Part shown: positions 1 to 4,573 of the stretch, in pieces
How positions within the stretch are numbered: position 1 is the first letter of the stretch
How the letters are laid out: each line of letters starts with the position of its first letter
DNA from: an uncultured Pseudomonadota bacterium
GTDB lineage: Bacteria; Desulfobacterota_B; Binatia; UBA9968
Assembly (NCBI GenBank): GCA_946478635.1
Contig: CAMLCX010000362.1
Coordinates: forward strand, 1 to 5,382
Length of the DNA stretch: 5,382 nucleotides
Reading direction: 5' to 3'
Made by a program: the position numbers and the translations under genes
The notes under the pieces: generated by a model
Seen by the model: only the letters and a program-made list of their open reading frames with translations
What the model was told of the DNA's origin: nothing
Database searches by the model: none

Positions 1-1
1 C

Positions 2-1018
2 GAAAAAGAGGTGCGGGCGAATGCTTGGGATCATACGCACCGGAACAAGCGCAGCATTGCCATCAATCTGCAGAAGCCGGAAGGCCAGGCGATCTTTCAT
101 CGGCTGGTCAAAGACGCGGATGTTTTTTTCGGTTCGTTTCGTCTCGGCGTTTACCAGCGGCTGGGCGCGGACTACGAGAGGTTGAGCAAGATCAACCCGC
201 GCTTGATCTACGCGACGATTAGCGGCTACGGCTTCGGCAACAGTTTTACGGAATGGCCCGGCAACGAGCGCAACGCGCAAGGGATGTCCGGGGTGAGCGC
301 GCTCATGACAGGGCAGGACGGTGAGCCGGCGGATATGCTCTGCCAGCCGGTGGACAGCTATTCGGCGGCGTTGGCCGTGATCGCGATTCAATCGGCGCTT
401 TTTGCTCGTGAGCAAACCGGGCGCGGACAGCAGGTCGACATTGCTCTTGTGGAAGGCGGCACGGCGTTCGTGAATGCCAACGTGCCCGACTACTTCCGCA
501 ATAAGAAAGTGCGCAAGCGCGGCTTCCCAAGCATCGGCAACCTGCGCTGCAAAGACGGCAAGTACTTGAGCAGCGCGGCATTCGCGCAGGCGCATTTCTG
601 GGCGCCGTTCTGCGACGCCGTCGGGTTGCCGGAAATGCGCGACACAGTTCCAGCAGGTAACCAGGAAATGATTCGCAAAGTGAAAGCGCACATGCTGACC
701 AAGACACGCGACGATTGGCTCGCGATTATACCCAAAGAAATCTCAGTGGTGCCTATGCTCGAGTTCGACGAAGTGCTCGAAGGCCCGTACGCCAAGGAGC
801 GCGGTATGGTGCTGGAGCTGGATCACCCGCAGGAAGGAAGGGTGCGCCAACTGGCATCGCCATTCCGTTTGTCCGACACGCCGCCGACCTTTCGCCGCTT
901 TGCGCCCGTGCTGGGCGAACACACGGTCGAAGTGCTGCAAAGCATTGGCTATAACGAGAACGAAATCGGCGCACTCGAAAAGGCCGGCGTTGTCCGCGCG
1001 CAGAATTTTCTGCCGTAG
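2..1018 (+). CDS. Family III CoA-transferase (CaiB/BaiF type), 5'-partial
   Basis: This enzyme moves CoA from an acyl-CoA donor to a carboxylic acid, in the cytoplasm. The reading frame is open to the left window edge (EKE precedes the GTG at 11). Family proteins are about 380-410 residues, so roughly 50-70 N-terminal residues lie outside and the GTG is not the true start. Numbered from that GTG, the visible motifs are RNKRSIAINLQKPEG (residues 11-25), the ADVFFGSFRLGV segment (36-47), NPRLIYATISGYG (62-74) and REQTGRGQQVDIALVEG (133-149). D115 in QPVDSYSAA aligns with the catalytic aspartate of formyl-CoA transferase that forms the acyl anhydride. The C-terminus carries the family signature APVLGEHTVEVL. 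No frameshift is visible. The acid substrate cannot be read; a catabolic role is inferred from the dioxygenase 139 bp downstream on the same strand. Confidence 0.93.
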   Translation, partial: EKEVRANAWDHTHRNKRSIAINLQKPEGQAIFHRLVKDADVFFGSFRLGVYQRLGADYERLSKINPRLIYATISGYGFGNSFTEWPGNERNAQGMSGVSALMTGQDGEPADMLCQPVDSYSAALAVIAIQSALFAREQTGRGQQVDIALVEGGTAFVNANVPDYFRNKKVRKRGFPSIGNLRCKDGKYLSSAAFAQAHFWAPFCDAVGLPEMRDTVPAGNQEMIRKVKAHMLTKTRDDWLAIIPKEISVVPMLEFDEVLEGPYAKERGMVLELDHPQEGRVRQLASPFRLSDTPPTFRRFAPVLGEHTVEVLQSIGYNENEIGALEKAGVVRAQNFLP

Positions 1019-1035
1019 TGCAGATCGTTATGGAT

Positions 1036-1052
1036 CCCCAAATTTCGTGGGG
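1036..1052 (+). other. Short hairpin after the CoA-transferase gene
   Basis: CCCCA (1036-1040) and TGGGG (1048-1052) can pair around a 7-nt loop, 18 bp after the stop of the CoA-transferase. There is no T-run after it, so it is at best a weak or factor-assisted terminator and may be chance. Confidence 0.25.
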
Positions 1053-1106
1053 GCGAACCCACAAGTCAAATGGCGGGGAACTCAATTAATAAGCTGGAAC
1101 GGCGAC

Positions 1107-1134
1107 TTGACGGCATTATCCTATTTGCTATCGA
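1107..1134 (+). promoter_or_regulatory. Weak candidate sigma70-type promoter for the dioxygenase gene
   Basis: TTGACG at 1107-1112 resembles a -35 box. TATCGA at 1129-1134, 16 bp further, is a poor -10 box. A transcript would start about 15 bp before the ATG at 1158. The 139-bp gap to the upstream gene leaves room for a separate promoter, but this match is weak and read-through from upstream is equally possible. Confidence 0.2.
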
Positions 1135-1141
1135 GGTGAAC

Positions 1142-1150
1142 AGAGGAGGG
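1142..1150 (+). promoter_or_regulatory. Strong ribosome binding site of the dioxygenase gene
   Basis: AGAGGAGGG lies 7 nt before the ATG at 1158. It is a near-perfect Shine-Dalgarno sequence at good spacing and fixes the start of the TauD/TfdA-type gene. Confidence 0.75.
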
Positions 1151-1157
1151 CTGATCG

Positions 1158-2012
1158 ATGCCGCTCAACACGCAACCATTATCGAACAAGTTCGCGGTCG
1201 CCATTACGGGCGTAGACTTGTCAAAAGAGCTGGACGAAAAACTCTTCAATGAGATTGTCGATGTCTTCGTAAAGAAGCAGGTCCTGGTTTTCCGCGATCA
1301 GCATATAGAGCCTCAACATCAAGTTGCCTTCAGCCGAAAGTTTGGCCCCCTCGAAATGTTGTATGACGAGGATCAGCGGGTGCCGGGCTTTCCGGAAGTT
1401 GCCATCCTCTCCAATGAGAAGGTCGACGGTAAATTCATTGGCGTCGTCGCGGCCGGCGATTTCTGGCATTCGGACCAGTCCTACAGACGGGAGACGTCGC
1501 TCGCGACTCTGCTCTACGCCCACAAGCTACCTCAGCATGGCGGCGATACAGAATTCGCCGACATGCATGGCGCCTATGAAAGTCTACCCGATGACATCAA
1601 AAAGCGCATCGAGGGGCGCATGGGTATCCACCAGCGCAGCAAGCTGGGCAATCCACGCGTCGCGGTGACCCGAGAGGGTGGCGAGGAATATTACAAAAGG
1701 CAGGCCACTAAGAATGTGCTCCATCCGATTGTCCGCACCCATCCGGTATCGGGTCGCAAGGGTCTTTATGTCTCGCCGCGTTTTACCGTCGGCATACAGG
1801 ACATGGACGACGCTGAGGCGCAGCCGCTGCTCGACACGTTATTTGCTTACCAGACGGCGCCTGGGAACGTGTATCGTCATAAATGGACGCTGGGCGATTT
1901 CGTGATGTGGGATAATCGTAGCGTCAATCACCAGGCCTGCGGTGGTTATGCGATGGACGACATTCGCTTGCTTCATCGCACATCGACACAAGGGGACCAG
2001 CCATTCGCCTGA
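1158..2012 (+). CDS. TauD/TfdA-family Fe(II)/2-oxoglutarate-dependent dioxygenase
   Basis: A cytoplasmic non-haem iron oxygenase that couples decarboxylation of 2-oxoglutarate to hydroxylation of a substrate, often with loss of sulfite or of an ether side chain in this family. At 284 residues it matches the family (TauD about 283, TfdA about 287). The iron facial triad is intact: H104 and D106 in FWHSDQS, and H258 in WDNRSVNHQA. R270 and R274 (IRLLHRTSTQGD) correspond to the arginines that bind 2-oxoglutarate and substrate carboxylate or sulfonate in TauD. The N-terminal half has the usual VLVFRDQ (43-49) and FSRKFGPLE (58-66) segments. The start is set by the AGAGGAGGG site upstream. The substrate is not readable: taurine, alkylsulfate, aryloxyacetate or another acid are all possible. 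It ends 87 bp from the convergent SUMF1-domain gene. Confidence 0.93.
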   Translation: MPLNTQPLSNKFAVAITGVDLSKELDEKLFNEIVDVFVKKQVLVFRDQHIEPQHQVAFSRKFGPLEMLYDEDQRVPGFPEVAILSNEKVDGKFIGVVAAGDFWHSDQSYRRETSLATLLYAHKLPQHGGDTEFADMHGAYESLPDDIKKRIEGRMGIHQRSKLGNPRVAVTREGGEEYYKRQATKNVLHPIVRTHPVSGRKGLYVSPRFTVGIQDMDDAEAQPLLDTLFAYQTAPGNVYRHKWTLGDFVMWDNRSVNHQACGGYAMDDIRLLHRTSTQGDQPFA

Positions 2013-2099
2013 CTCGGTGACCACCGGGAGAATAATCGAGGGATTTAAAAATATACCGGGAGTCGTTTGCCGCGTTGTAGCGGTTGTCCTGAAAGAGTT

Positions 2100-2939
2100 T
2101 TACAAAACCAACAGCGCGTCGGATACACAACGGAATCCTATGTAGGCGTGGCCCGTGGCGGCGCGACCGGCGTCAACGGCTTCGCGGGATGTAGACGTAA
2201 GCCCTTCGGGACCGCTGGAGGAATGCCCGCCGCGGGCACCCACCGTGTCGGTGGGCGCCGGCTCCTCGCGTCCGTCCTTCGGATTATAGGGATAGGGTTT
2301 ATAAATCGAACGAGTCCATTCCCAAACCTGCCCCGCCATATCGAGCACCCCGTAGGGGCTTGCTCCTTTAGGGAACTGCCCGACGGGAACCGTTTGACCG
2401 CGAAAGCCGCCGATAAACGCCAGATCAGGGCGGGGCATGTCATTACCCCAGGGGTAGAGCCGGCCGTCGGTTCCACGCGCGGCTTTTTCCCACTCCGCTT
2501 CGCTGGGAAGCCGCTTACCGGCCCACGCGCAATAGGCGGCGGCGCCGTACCGGCTCATCTCACCGACAGGGTGATTCTCAAAACCTTCCTTGGGCAGCCA
2601 CTTTCCGCCTCGATTGAGGACCAGAACGTCGGGATCCGCGACATCCAAATACATTTCACCCTTGGGCCCGGTGGGACCTTTTTCCTGGATGAACTTCGCG
2701 TACTCTCTGGCGGTGACGAGATTTCTATCGATATAGAACGCTGGGAGAAACAATTTGTGCGCCGGCGTTTCGTCTTTTGGGCCACTGTCTCGCCCCATCG
2801 TAAATTCCCCGGCTGGGATGATGACCATTCCAGCTCGAGTCTCCACTGCCGCGGCGGCTCGGATTTCCCGCGCGGCGATCATGGCAAGGAACATAAACAA
2901 AATCGTGAAAACTATTAGCTTTCGCAGGTTCGTAGCCAT
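2100..2939 (-). CDS. Exported SUMF1/FGE-sulfatase-domain protein without catalytic cysteines
   Basis: The N-terminus looks like a Sec signal peptide: basic MATNLRK, a hydrophobic stretch at about 8-22 and an Ala-rich cleavage region near 23-31. The mature protein is then probably periplasmic or surface-attached. A full SUMF1 (C-type-lectin-like FGE) domain follows: MVIIPAGEFTMGRD (38-51), FYIDRNLVTAREYAKFI (68-84), HPVGEMSRYGAAAYCAWAGK (123-142), RLPSEAEWEKAARG (143-156), LYPWGND (161-167), GVLDMAGQVWEWTR (197-210), ARGGHSSS (235-242) and GFRCV (268-272). The only cysteines are C137 and C271. The Cys pair that follows the RGGS motif in true formylglycine-generating enzymes is absent, so sulfatase maturation is unlikely. 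No sulfatase gene is nearby. It resembles the many SUMF1-domain proteins of unknown or accessory function (NirV-like, Pkn1-like). No strong Shine-Dalgarno is visible before the ATG. Confidence 0.88.
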   Translation of the reverse strand: MATNLRKLIVFTILFMFLAMIAAREIRAAAAVETRAGMVIIPAGEFTMGRDSGPKDETPAHKLFLPAFYIDRNLVTAREYAKFIQEKGPTGPKGEMYLDVADPDVLVLNRGGKWLPKEGFENHPVGEMSRYGAAAYCAWAGKRLPSEAEWEKAARGTDGRLYPWGNDMPRPDLAFIGGFRGQTVPVGQFPKGASPYGVLDMAGQVWEWTRSIYKPYPYNPKDGREEPAPTDTVGARGGHSSSGPEGLTSTSREAVDAGRAATGHAYIGFRCVSDALLVL

Positions 2940-3047
2940 GGCTGCGCTTTAACATGGCGAAATGTTGGATGGCAAGCGGCAATTCCCTGGTTAGCGAAAA
3001 TCACAGGGCAGATTCGCGATCCTCAAGAGTAGCGATAAGCGCAATGC

Positions 3048-3581
3048 TTGATATCACGACGACCGCGATCAGCAACTGGTGGAATGGCATACCACGTACT
3101 GAATCGGCGTGTTGGCCGATTGCCGCTATTTGAAAAGCCGGGAGATTATCTTGCGTTCGAGAATATCTTACACGAAGCACACGAACGCACAGGCGTCCGG
3201 ATCTCCGCGTACTGCTTGATGCCAAACCACTGGCATCTTCTGCTTTGGCCGCGAGAGGATGGTGAGCTGTCGGAGGTGATGCGTTGGATCACCGTGACCC
3301 ATACGCAACGCTGGCATGCGCATCGCCACTCAGCAGGCACCGGCCCCGTTTATCAAGGACGGTTCAAATCGTTTCCGGTTTAATCTAATGAGCACTTTGT
3401 TACTGTTGCACGTTATGTTGAACGCAACGCGCGGCGGGCAAACCTGGTTCTGCGCGCAGAGGAGTGGCGTTGGTCGAGTTTATTTCAATACGTGCACCGG
3501 GGAACAAGATTTTTCGATGTGATCAATCAGGAGAACAGCCCAGGGGAAGCGGTTGGTCCGGCAGCGCCTTGTGCGTTTTGA
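3048..3581 (+). pseudogene. REP-associated tyrosine transposase (RAYT, IS200-like), interrupted by an in-frame stop
   Basis: RAYTs are single-strand HUH transposases thought to move REP/REPIN repeats. The first open part (3048-3383) has typical RAYT sequence: RRPRSATGGMAYHVLNR (4-20), the AYCLMPNHWHLLLWPRE core with HUH histidines H61 and H63, THTQRWHAH (84-92) and GPVYQGRFKSFPV (99-111). A TAA at 3381-3383 ends it. The same frame then continues with unmistakable RAYT sequence: SNEHFVTVARYVERNARRAN and EEWRWSSLF. The catalytic tyrosine of YVERN (codon 123, 3414-3416) therefore lies beyond the stop. The family usually has Gln at this point (FPVQ.DEHF), so a CAA to TAA change fits. The frame ends at 3579-3581 after 177 codons, short of the usual 220 or so. 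The only in-frame start is TTG at 3048, because a TAA lies at 3036. Probably inactive. Confidence 0.9.
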
Positions 3582-3740
3582 AAGCTTTGTCCAAGCCTCG
3601 GGATGATTCAAGATGCGATTTATTGAGTTTAAGACTTCGGCGGCGAACTCGCCGCCCAGATTGGCTCTTTGTTGATTATAAAAATTGATCGCTTCTTCGA
3701 ATTCGATTCGGGCTGGTTCAAGGAAGCCGAAGAGTTTCAA
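3480..3740 (-). CDS. ParE/RelE-type toxin, C-terminus probably replaced
   Basis: This resembles the toxin of a type II toxin-antitoxin pair; family members act on gyrase (ParE) or on mRNA at the ribosome (RelE). The family pattern is visible: FLEPARIEFEEAINFYNQQRANLGGEF (7-32), EVLNSINRILNHPEAW (35-50) and RRCRTNRFPWAVL (58-70). After that, a normal member has further strands ending in a H.RR.P..W motif. Here the sequence becomes LIDHIEKSCSPVHVLK and stops, and it is exactly antisense to the end of the RAYT remnant (3480-3581). The likely real part ends near 3530-3545. The start is TTG at 3740, overlapping the antitoxin stop in the sequence TTGA, which implies translational coupling. The loss of the C-terminal strand makes an active toxin doubtful. 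GC in 3601-3720 is about 44% by hand count. Confidence 0.78.
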   Translation of the reverse strand: MKLFGFLEPARIEFEEAINFYNQQRANLGGEFAAEVLNSINRILNHPEAWTKLSKRTRRCRTNRFPWAVLLIDHIEKSCSPVHVLK

Positions 3741-3970
3741 CGTGATTTCGTCTTTCTTAGCGCGTGAAAGACCGCTTTCCCTGAGACAACCTTGATCTCG
3801 CCTCTTTCATACGCGTCGATGCGATCTTCGACCTCGTCAGCCCACAGCTTGTCGATCTCTCTTTGCCTCGGCTGATTGAGGCTATCGAGCAGTTTGTCTG
3901 CGAGCTTTGCACGAGTTCGGGGCGGCAACGACAAAGCTTCGTCAATTACTTTGGCTGTGCTGCGATTCAT
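3737..3970 (-). CDS. Addiction-module antitoxin, PF09720 (Unstab_antitox/TIGR02574) type
   Basis: A 77-residue protein with the pattern of the short antitoxins paired with RelE/ParE toxins: ALSLPPRTRAKLADKLLDSL (12-31), then KLWADEVEDRIDAYERGEIK (41-60), an acidic helix, and VVSGKAVFHALRK (61-73). In this family the protein binds and neutralises the toxin and usually represses its own operon. I chose the ATG at 3970 rather than an in-frame TTG at 3991, because GGAGGA (complement of 3977-3982) sits 6 nt before the ATG and the family begins near ..AKVIDEAL. It precedes the toxin with a 4-nt overlap, the usual order. Its ribosome binding site and first codons overlap, in another frame, the tail of a DUF433 remnant. 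It looks intact. Confidence 0.85.
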   Translation of the reverse strand: MNRSTAKVIDEALSLPPRTRAKLADKLLDSLNQPRQREIDKLWADEVEDRIDAYERGEIKVVSGKAVFHALRKTKSR

Positions 3971-4055
3971 GGACGATCCTCCGTAGCCCAAACCCTGCTT
4001 TAGGTTTGCCGCTTCGTTTGTCCGGCTCGATGATTATGATTTTCTGATAATCCAT
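3942..4055 (-). pseudogene. N-terminal remnant of a DUF433 (PF04255) antitoxin
   Basis: An ATG at 4055 opens a 37-codon frame that begins MDYQKIIIIEPDKRSGKP (4055-4002). This matches how DUF433 proteins begin: a short start, an I.I.P segment, then .GKP followed by C.RGTRI. After GKP the match stops abruptly. The rest (KAGFGLRRIV and onward) runs through the ribosome binding site and start of the PF09720-type antitoxin in another frame and ends at TGA, 3944-3942. DUF433 proteins are commonly the antitoxin partners of DUF5615 PIN-like toxins, and no such toxin is visible here. I read this as the front end of a second toxin-antitoxin system, cut at about 4001 and joined to the present one. It may still be translated as a short leader. 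The assignment rests on 18 residues. Confidence 0.55.
3977..3982 (-). promoter_or_regulatory. Shine-Dalgarno site of the antitoxin
   Basis: Read on the - strand, GGAGGA lies 6 nt before the ATG at 3970. It decides the antitoxin start against the upstream in-frame TTG at 3991. Confidence 0.7.
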
Positions 4056-4104
4056 GCGGGAATAATAGCCCGATCGAGGGAATTCAGAGAAGGCCACTAC
4101 GCGG

Positions 4105-4133
4105 CTTCTCAAATTGTCGAGAAGTGGACAATT
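4105..4133. repeat. Two overlapping, mutually exclusive inverted repeats
   Basis: CTTCTC (4105-4110) pairs with GAGAAG (4119-4124). AATTGTC (4112-4118) pairs with GACAATT (4127-4133). Both are perfect, but they share bases, so only one can form as a hairpin at a time. They lie about 50-80 bp upstream of the DUF433 remnant start and about 135-165 bp upstream of the antitoxin. Either could be a protein-binding palindrome, but no function can be assigned. Confidence 0.5.
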
Positions 4134-4175
4134 CAGCCTCCGGGAAGCTGGCGGGGCCGGGCCGGGGCCGTGTCT

Positions 4176-4192
4176 AGACTTACTCTAAGTCT
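4176..4192. repeat. Perfect 7-bp hairpin
   Basis: AGACTTA (4176-4182) and TAAGTCT (4186-4192) form a perfect stem with a 3-nt CTC loop. It follows a GC-rich GGGCCGGGCCGGGGCC-type run (about 4154-4169). There is no T tract on either side, so it is not a canonical terminator. Confidence 0.5.
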
Positions 4193-4313
4193 GCTAACTC
4201 TTCTACAGCACCCGGCTTATGTTGGACGGATGATAAGTAAGAAACTCCACCACGAACGGCGCGACGCGAAAAGAATGGTTAGGTCTTGCAATTCGAGCTG
4301 GGTCGAGAAAGCG

Positions 4314-4338
4314 AAAGCGTCAGGTCAAAGCGTCAGGT
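4314..4338 (+). repeat. Tandem duplication of a 13-bp unit
   Basis: AAAGCGTCAGGT occurs at 4314-4325 and again at 4327-4338, separated by one C, giving a 13-bp period in two copies. The second copy runs into the left arm of the 12-bp inverted repeat at 4337. Confidence 0.75.
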
Positions 4339-4398
4339 TTACTTTTGATGTTCGCAGGAGGATCGATTGAGGCGAAACCGGAAATGTCAAAAGTAAAC
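4337..4398. repeat. 12-bp perfect inverted repeat with a 38-bp spacer
   Basis: GTTTACTTTTGA (4337-4348) is the exact reverse complement of TCAAAAGTAAAC (4387-4398). The right arm abuts the left end of the 131-bp palindromic element, and its last bases (TAAA) are the candidate target duplication of that element. The arrangement resembles the REP-type ends that RAYTs use, but that link is inferred. Confidence 0.65.
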
Positions 4399-4528
4399 AG
4401 GCTGTTGAAAAACTCTCTCGGAGTCCTTCGACAGGGCTCAGGACGAACGGACAGGTTTTGATATTATCCACGATTTTCCGTTCATGTTGAGGCGCTCGGA
4501 GCATTCCGAACCATTTTTCAACAGCCTG
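4398..4528. mobile_element. 131-bp palindromic MITE/REPIN-like element
   Basis: CAGGCTGTTGAAAAA (4398-4412) and TTTTTCAACAGCCTG (4514-4528) are perfect 15-bp terminal inverted repeats. TAAA stands directly outside both ends (4394-4397 and 4529-4532), consistent with a 4-bp target duplication. Beyond the ends the two halves also match as imperfect reverse complements. CTCA...GAACGGA in the left half (about 4437-4451) lines up with the complement of TCCGTTC...TGAG in the right half (about 4478-4494), so the whole element could fold on itself. No coding frame of note lies inside, so it would need a transposase supplied in trans. The RAYT remnant about 800 bp away is one candidate, but an unrelated IS with the same ends is equally possible. 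Confidence 0.65.
4423..4450. repeat. Dispersed-repeat-like motif with hairpin ends
   Basis: The segment begins GTCCTTCGACAG and ends CTCAGGACGAACGG. Its outer parts GTCCT (4423-4427) and AGGAC (4440-4444) are inverted. From general knowledge, closely similar motifs recur as extragenic repeats in many environmental bacterial genomes. It forms the left-middle part of the 131-bp palindromic element. Confidence 0.55.
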
Positions 4529-4573
4529 TAAAGATCCGACCCGGTTTTCCGCCGTTCTTCACCCGCGCGAGGA

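Larger units (their letters stand above)
4134..4573. other. Gene-poor repeat-rich stretch
   Basis: I see no credible gene between the toxin-antitoxin region and the amidohydrolase stop. The stretch holds the GC-rich run, the 7-bp hairpin, the 13-bp tandem, the 12-bp inverted repeat and the palindromic element. An open frame at 4170-4370 (+) has no family pattern and is made partly of repeat sequence. Confidence 0.6.

Noticed and set aside
303..1085. Several - strand frames of 65-134 codons under the CoA-transferase
   Set aside because: Arg-, Ser- or Pro-rich shadow translations of a clearly coding + strand gene.
1070..1252. 60-codon + strand frame spanning the dioxygenase start
   Set aside because: It overlaps the well-supported dioxygenase start in another frame and has no recognisable motif.
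2013..2099. Possible bidirectional terminator between the dioxygenase and the SUMF1-domain gene
   Set aside because: Only 4-5 bp stems (for example CGGT/ACCG, CCGC/GCGG) without a T-run; too weak to call.
2067..2918. Long + strand open frame of 283 codons opposite the SUMF1-domain gene
   Set aside because: It is an antisense shadow. The - strand frame has full SUMF1 motifs and a signal peptide, while this one has no family pattern.
2100..2939. True formylglycine-generating enzyme
   Set aside because: Only two cysteines, neither in the catalytic position, and no sulfatase in the window.
4055..4075. TATTAT on the - strand as a -10 box for the DUF433 remnant
   Set aside because: No acceptable -35 box at 16-18 bp. 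It would also imply a leaderless transcript, so it is not supported enough to annotate.
4170..4370. 66-codon + strand frame in the repeat-rich stretch
   Set aside because: It starts at GTG without a ribosome binding site, shows no family pattern and is built partly from the tandem and inverted repeats.
4314..4529. CRISPR array
   Set aside because: Repeats are two-copy tandem or inverted, with no regular spacer pattern and no cas gene.
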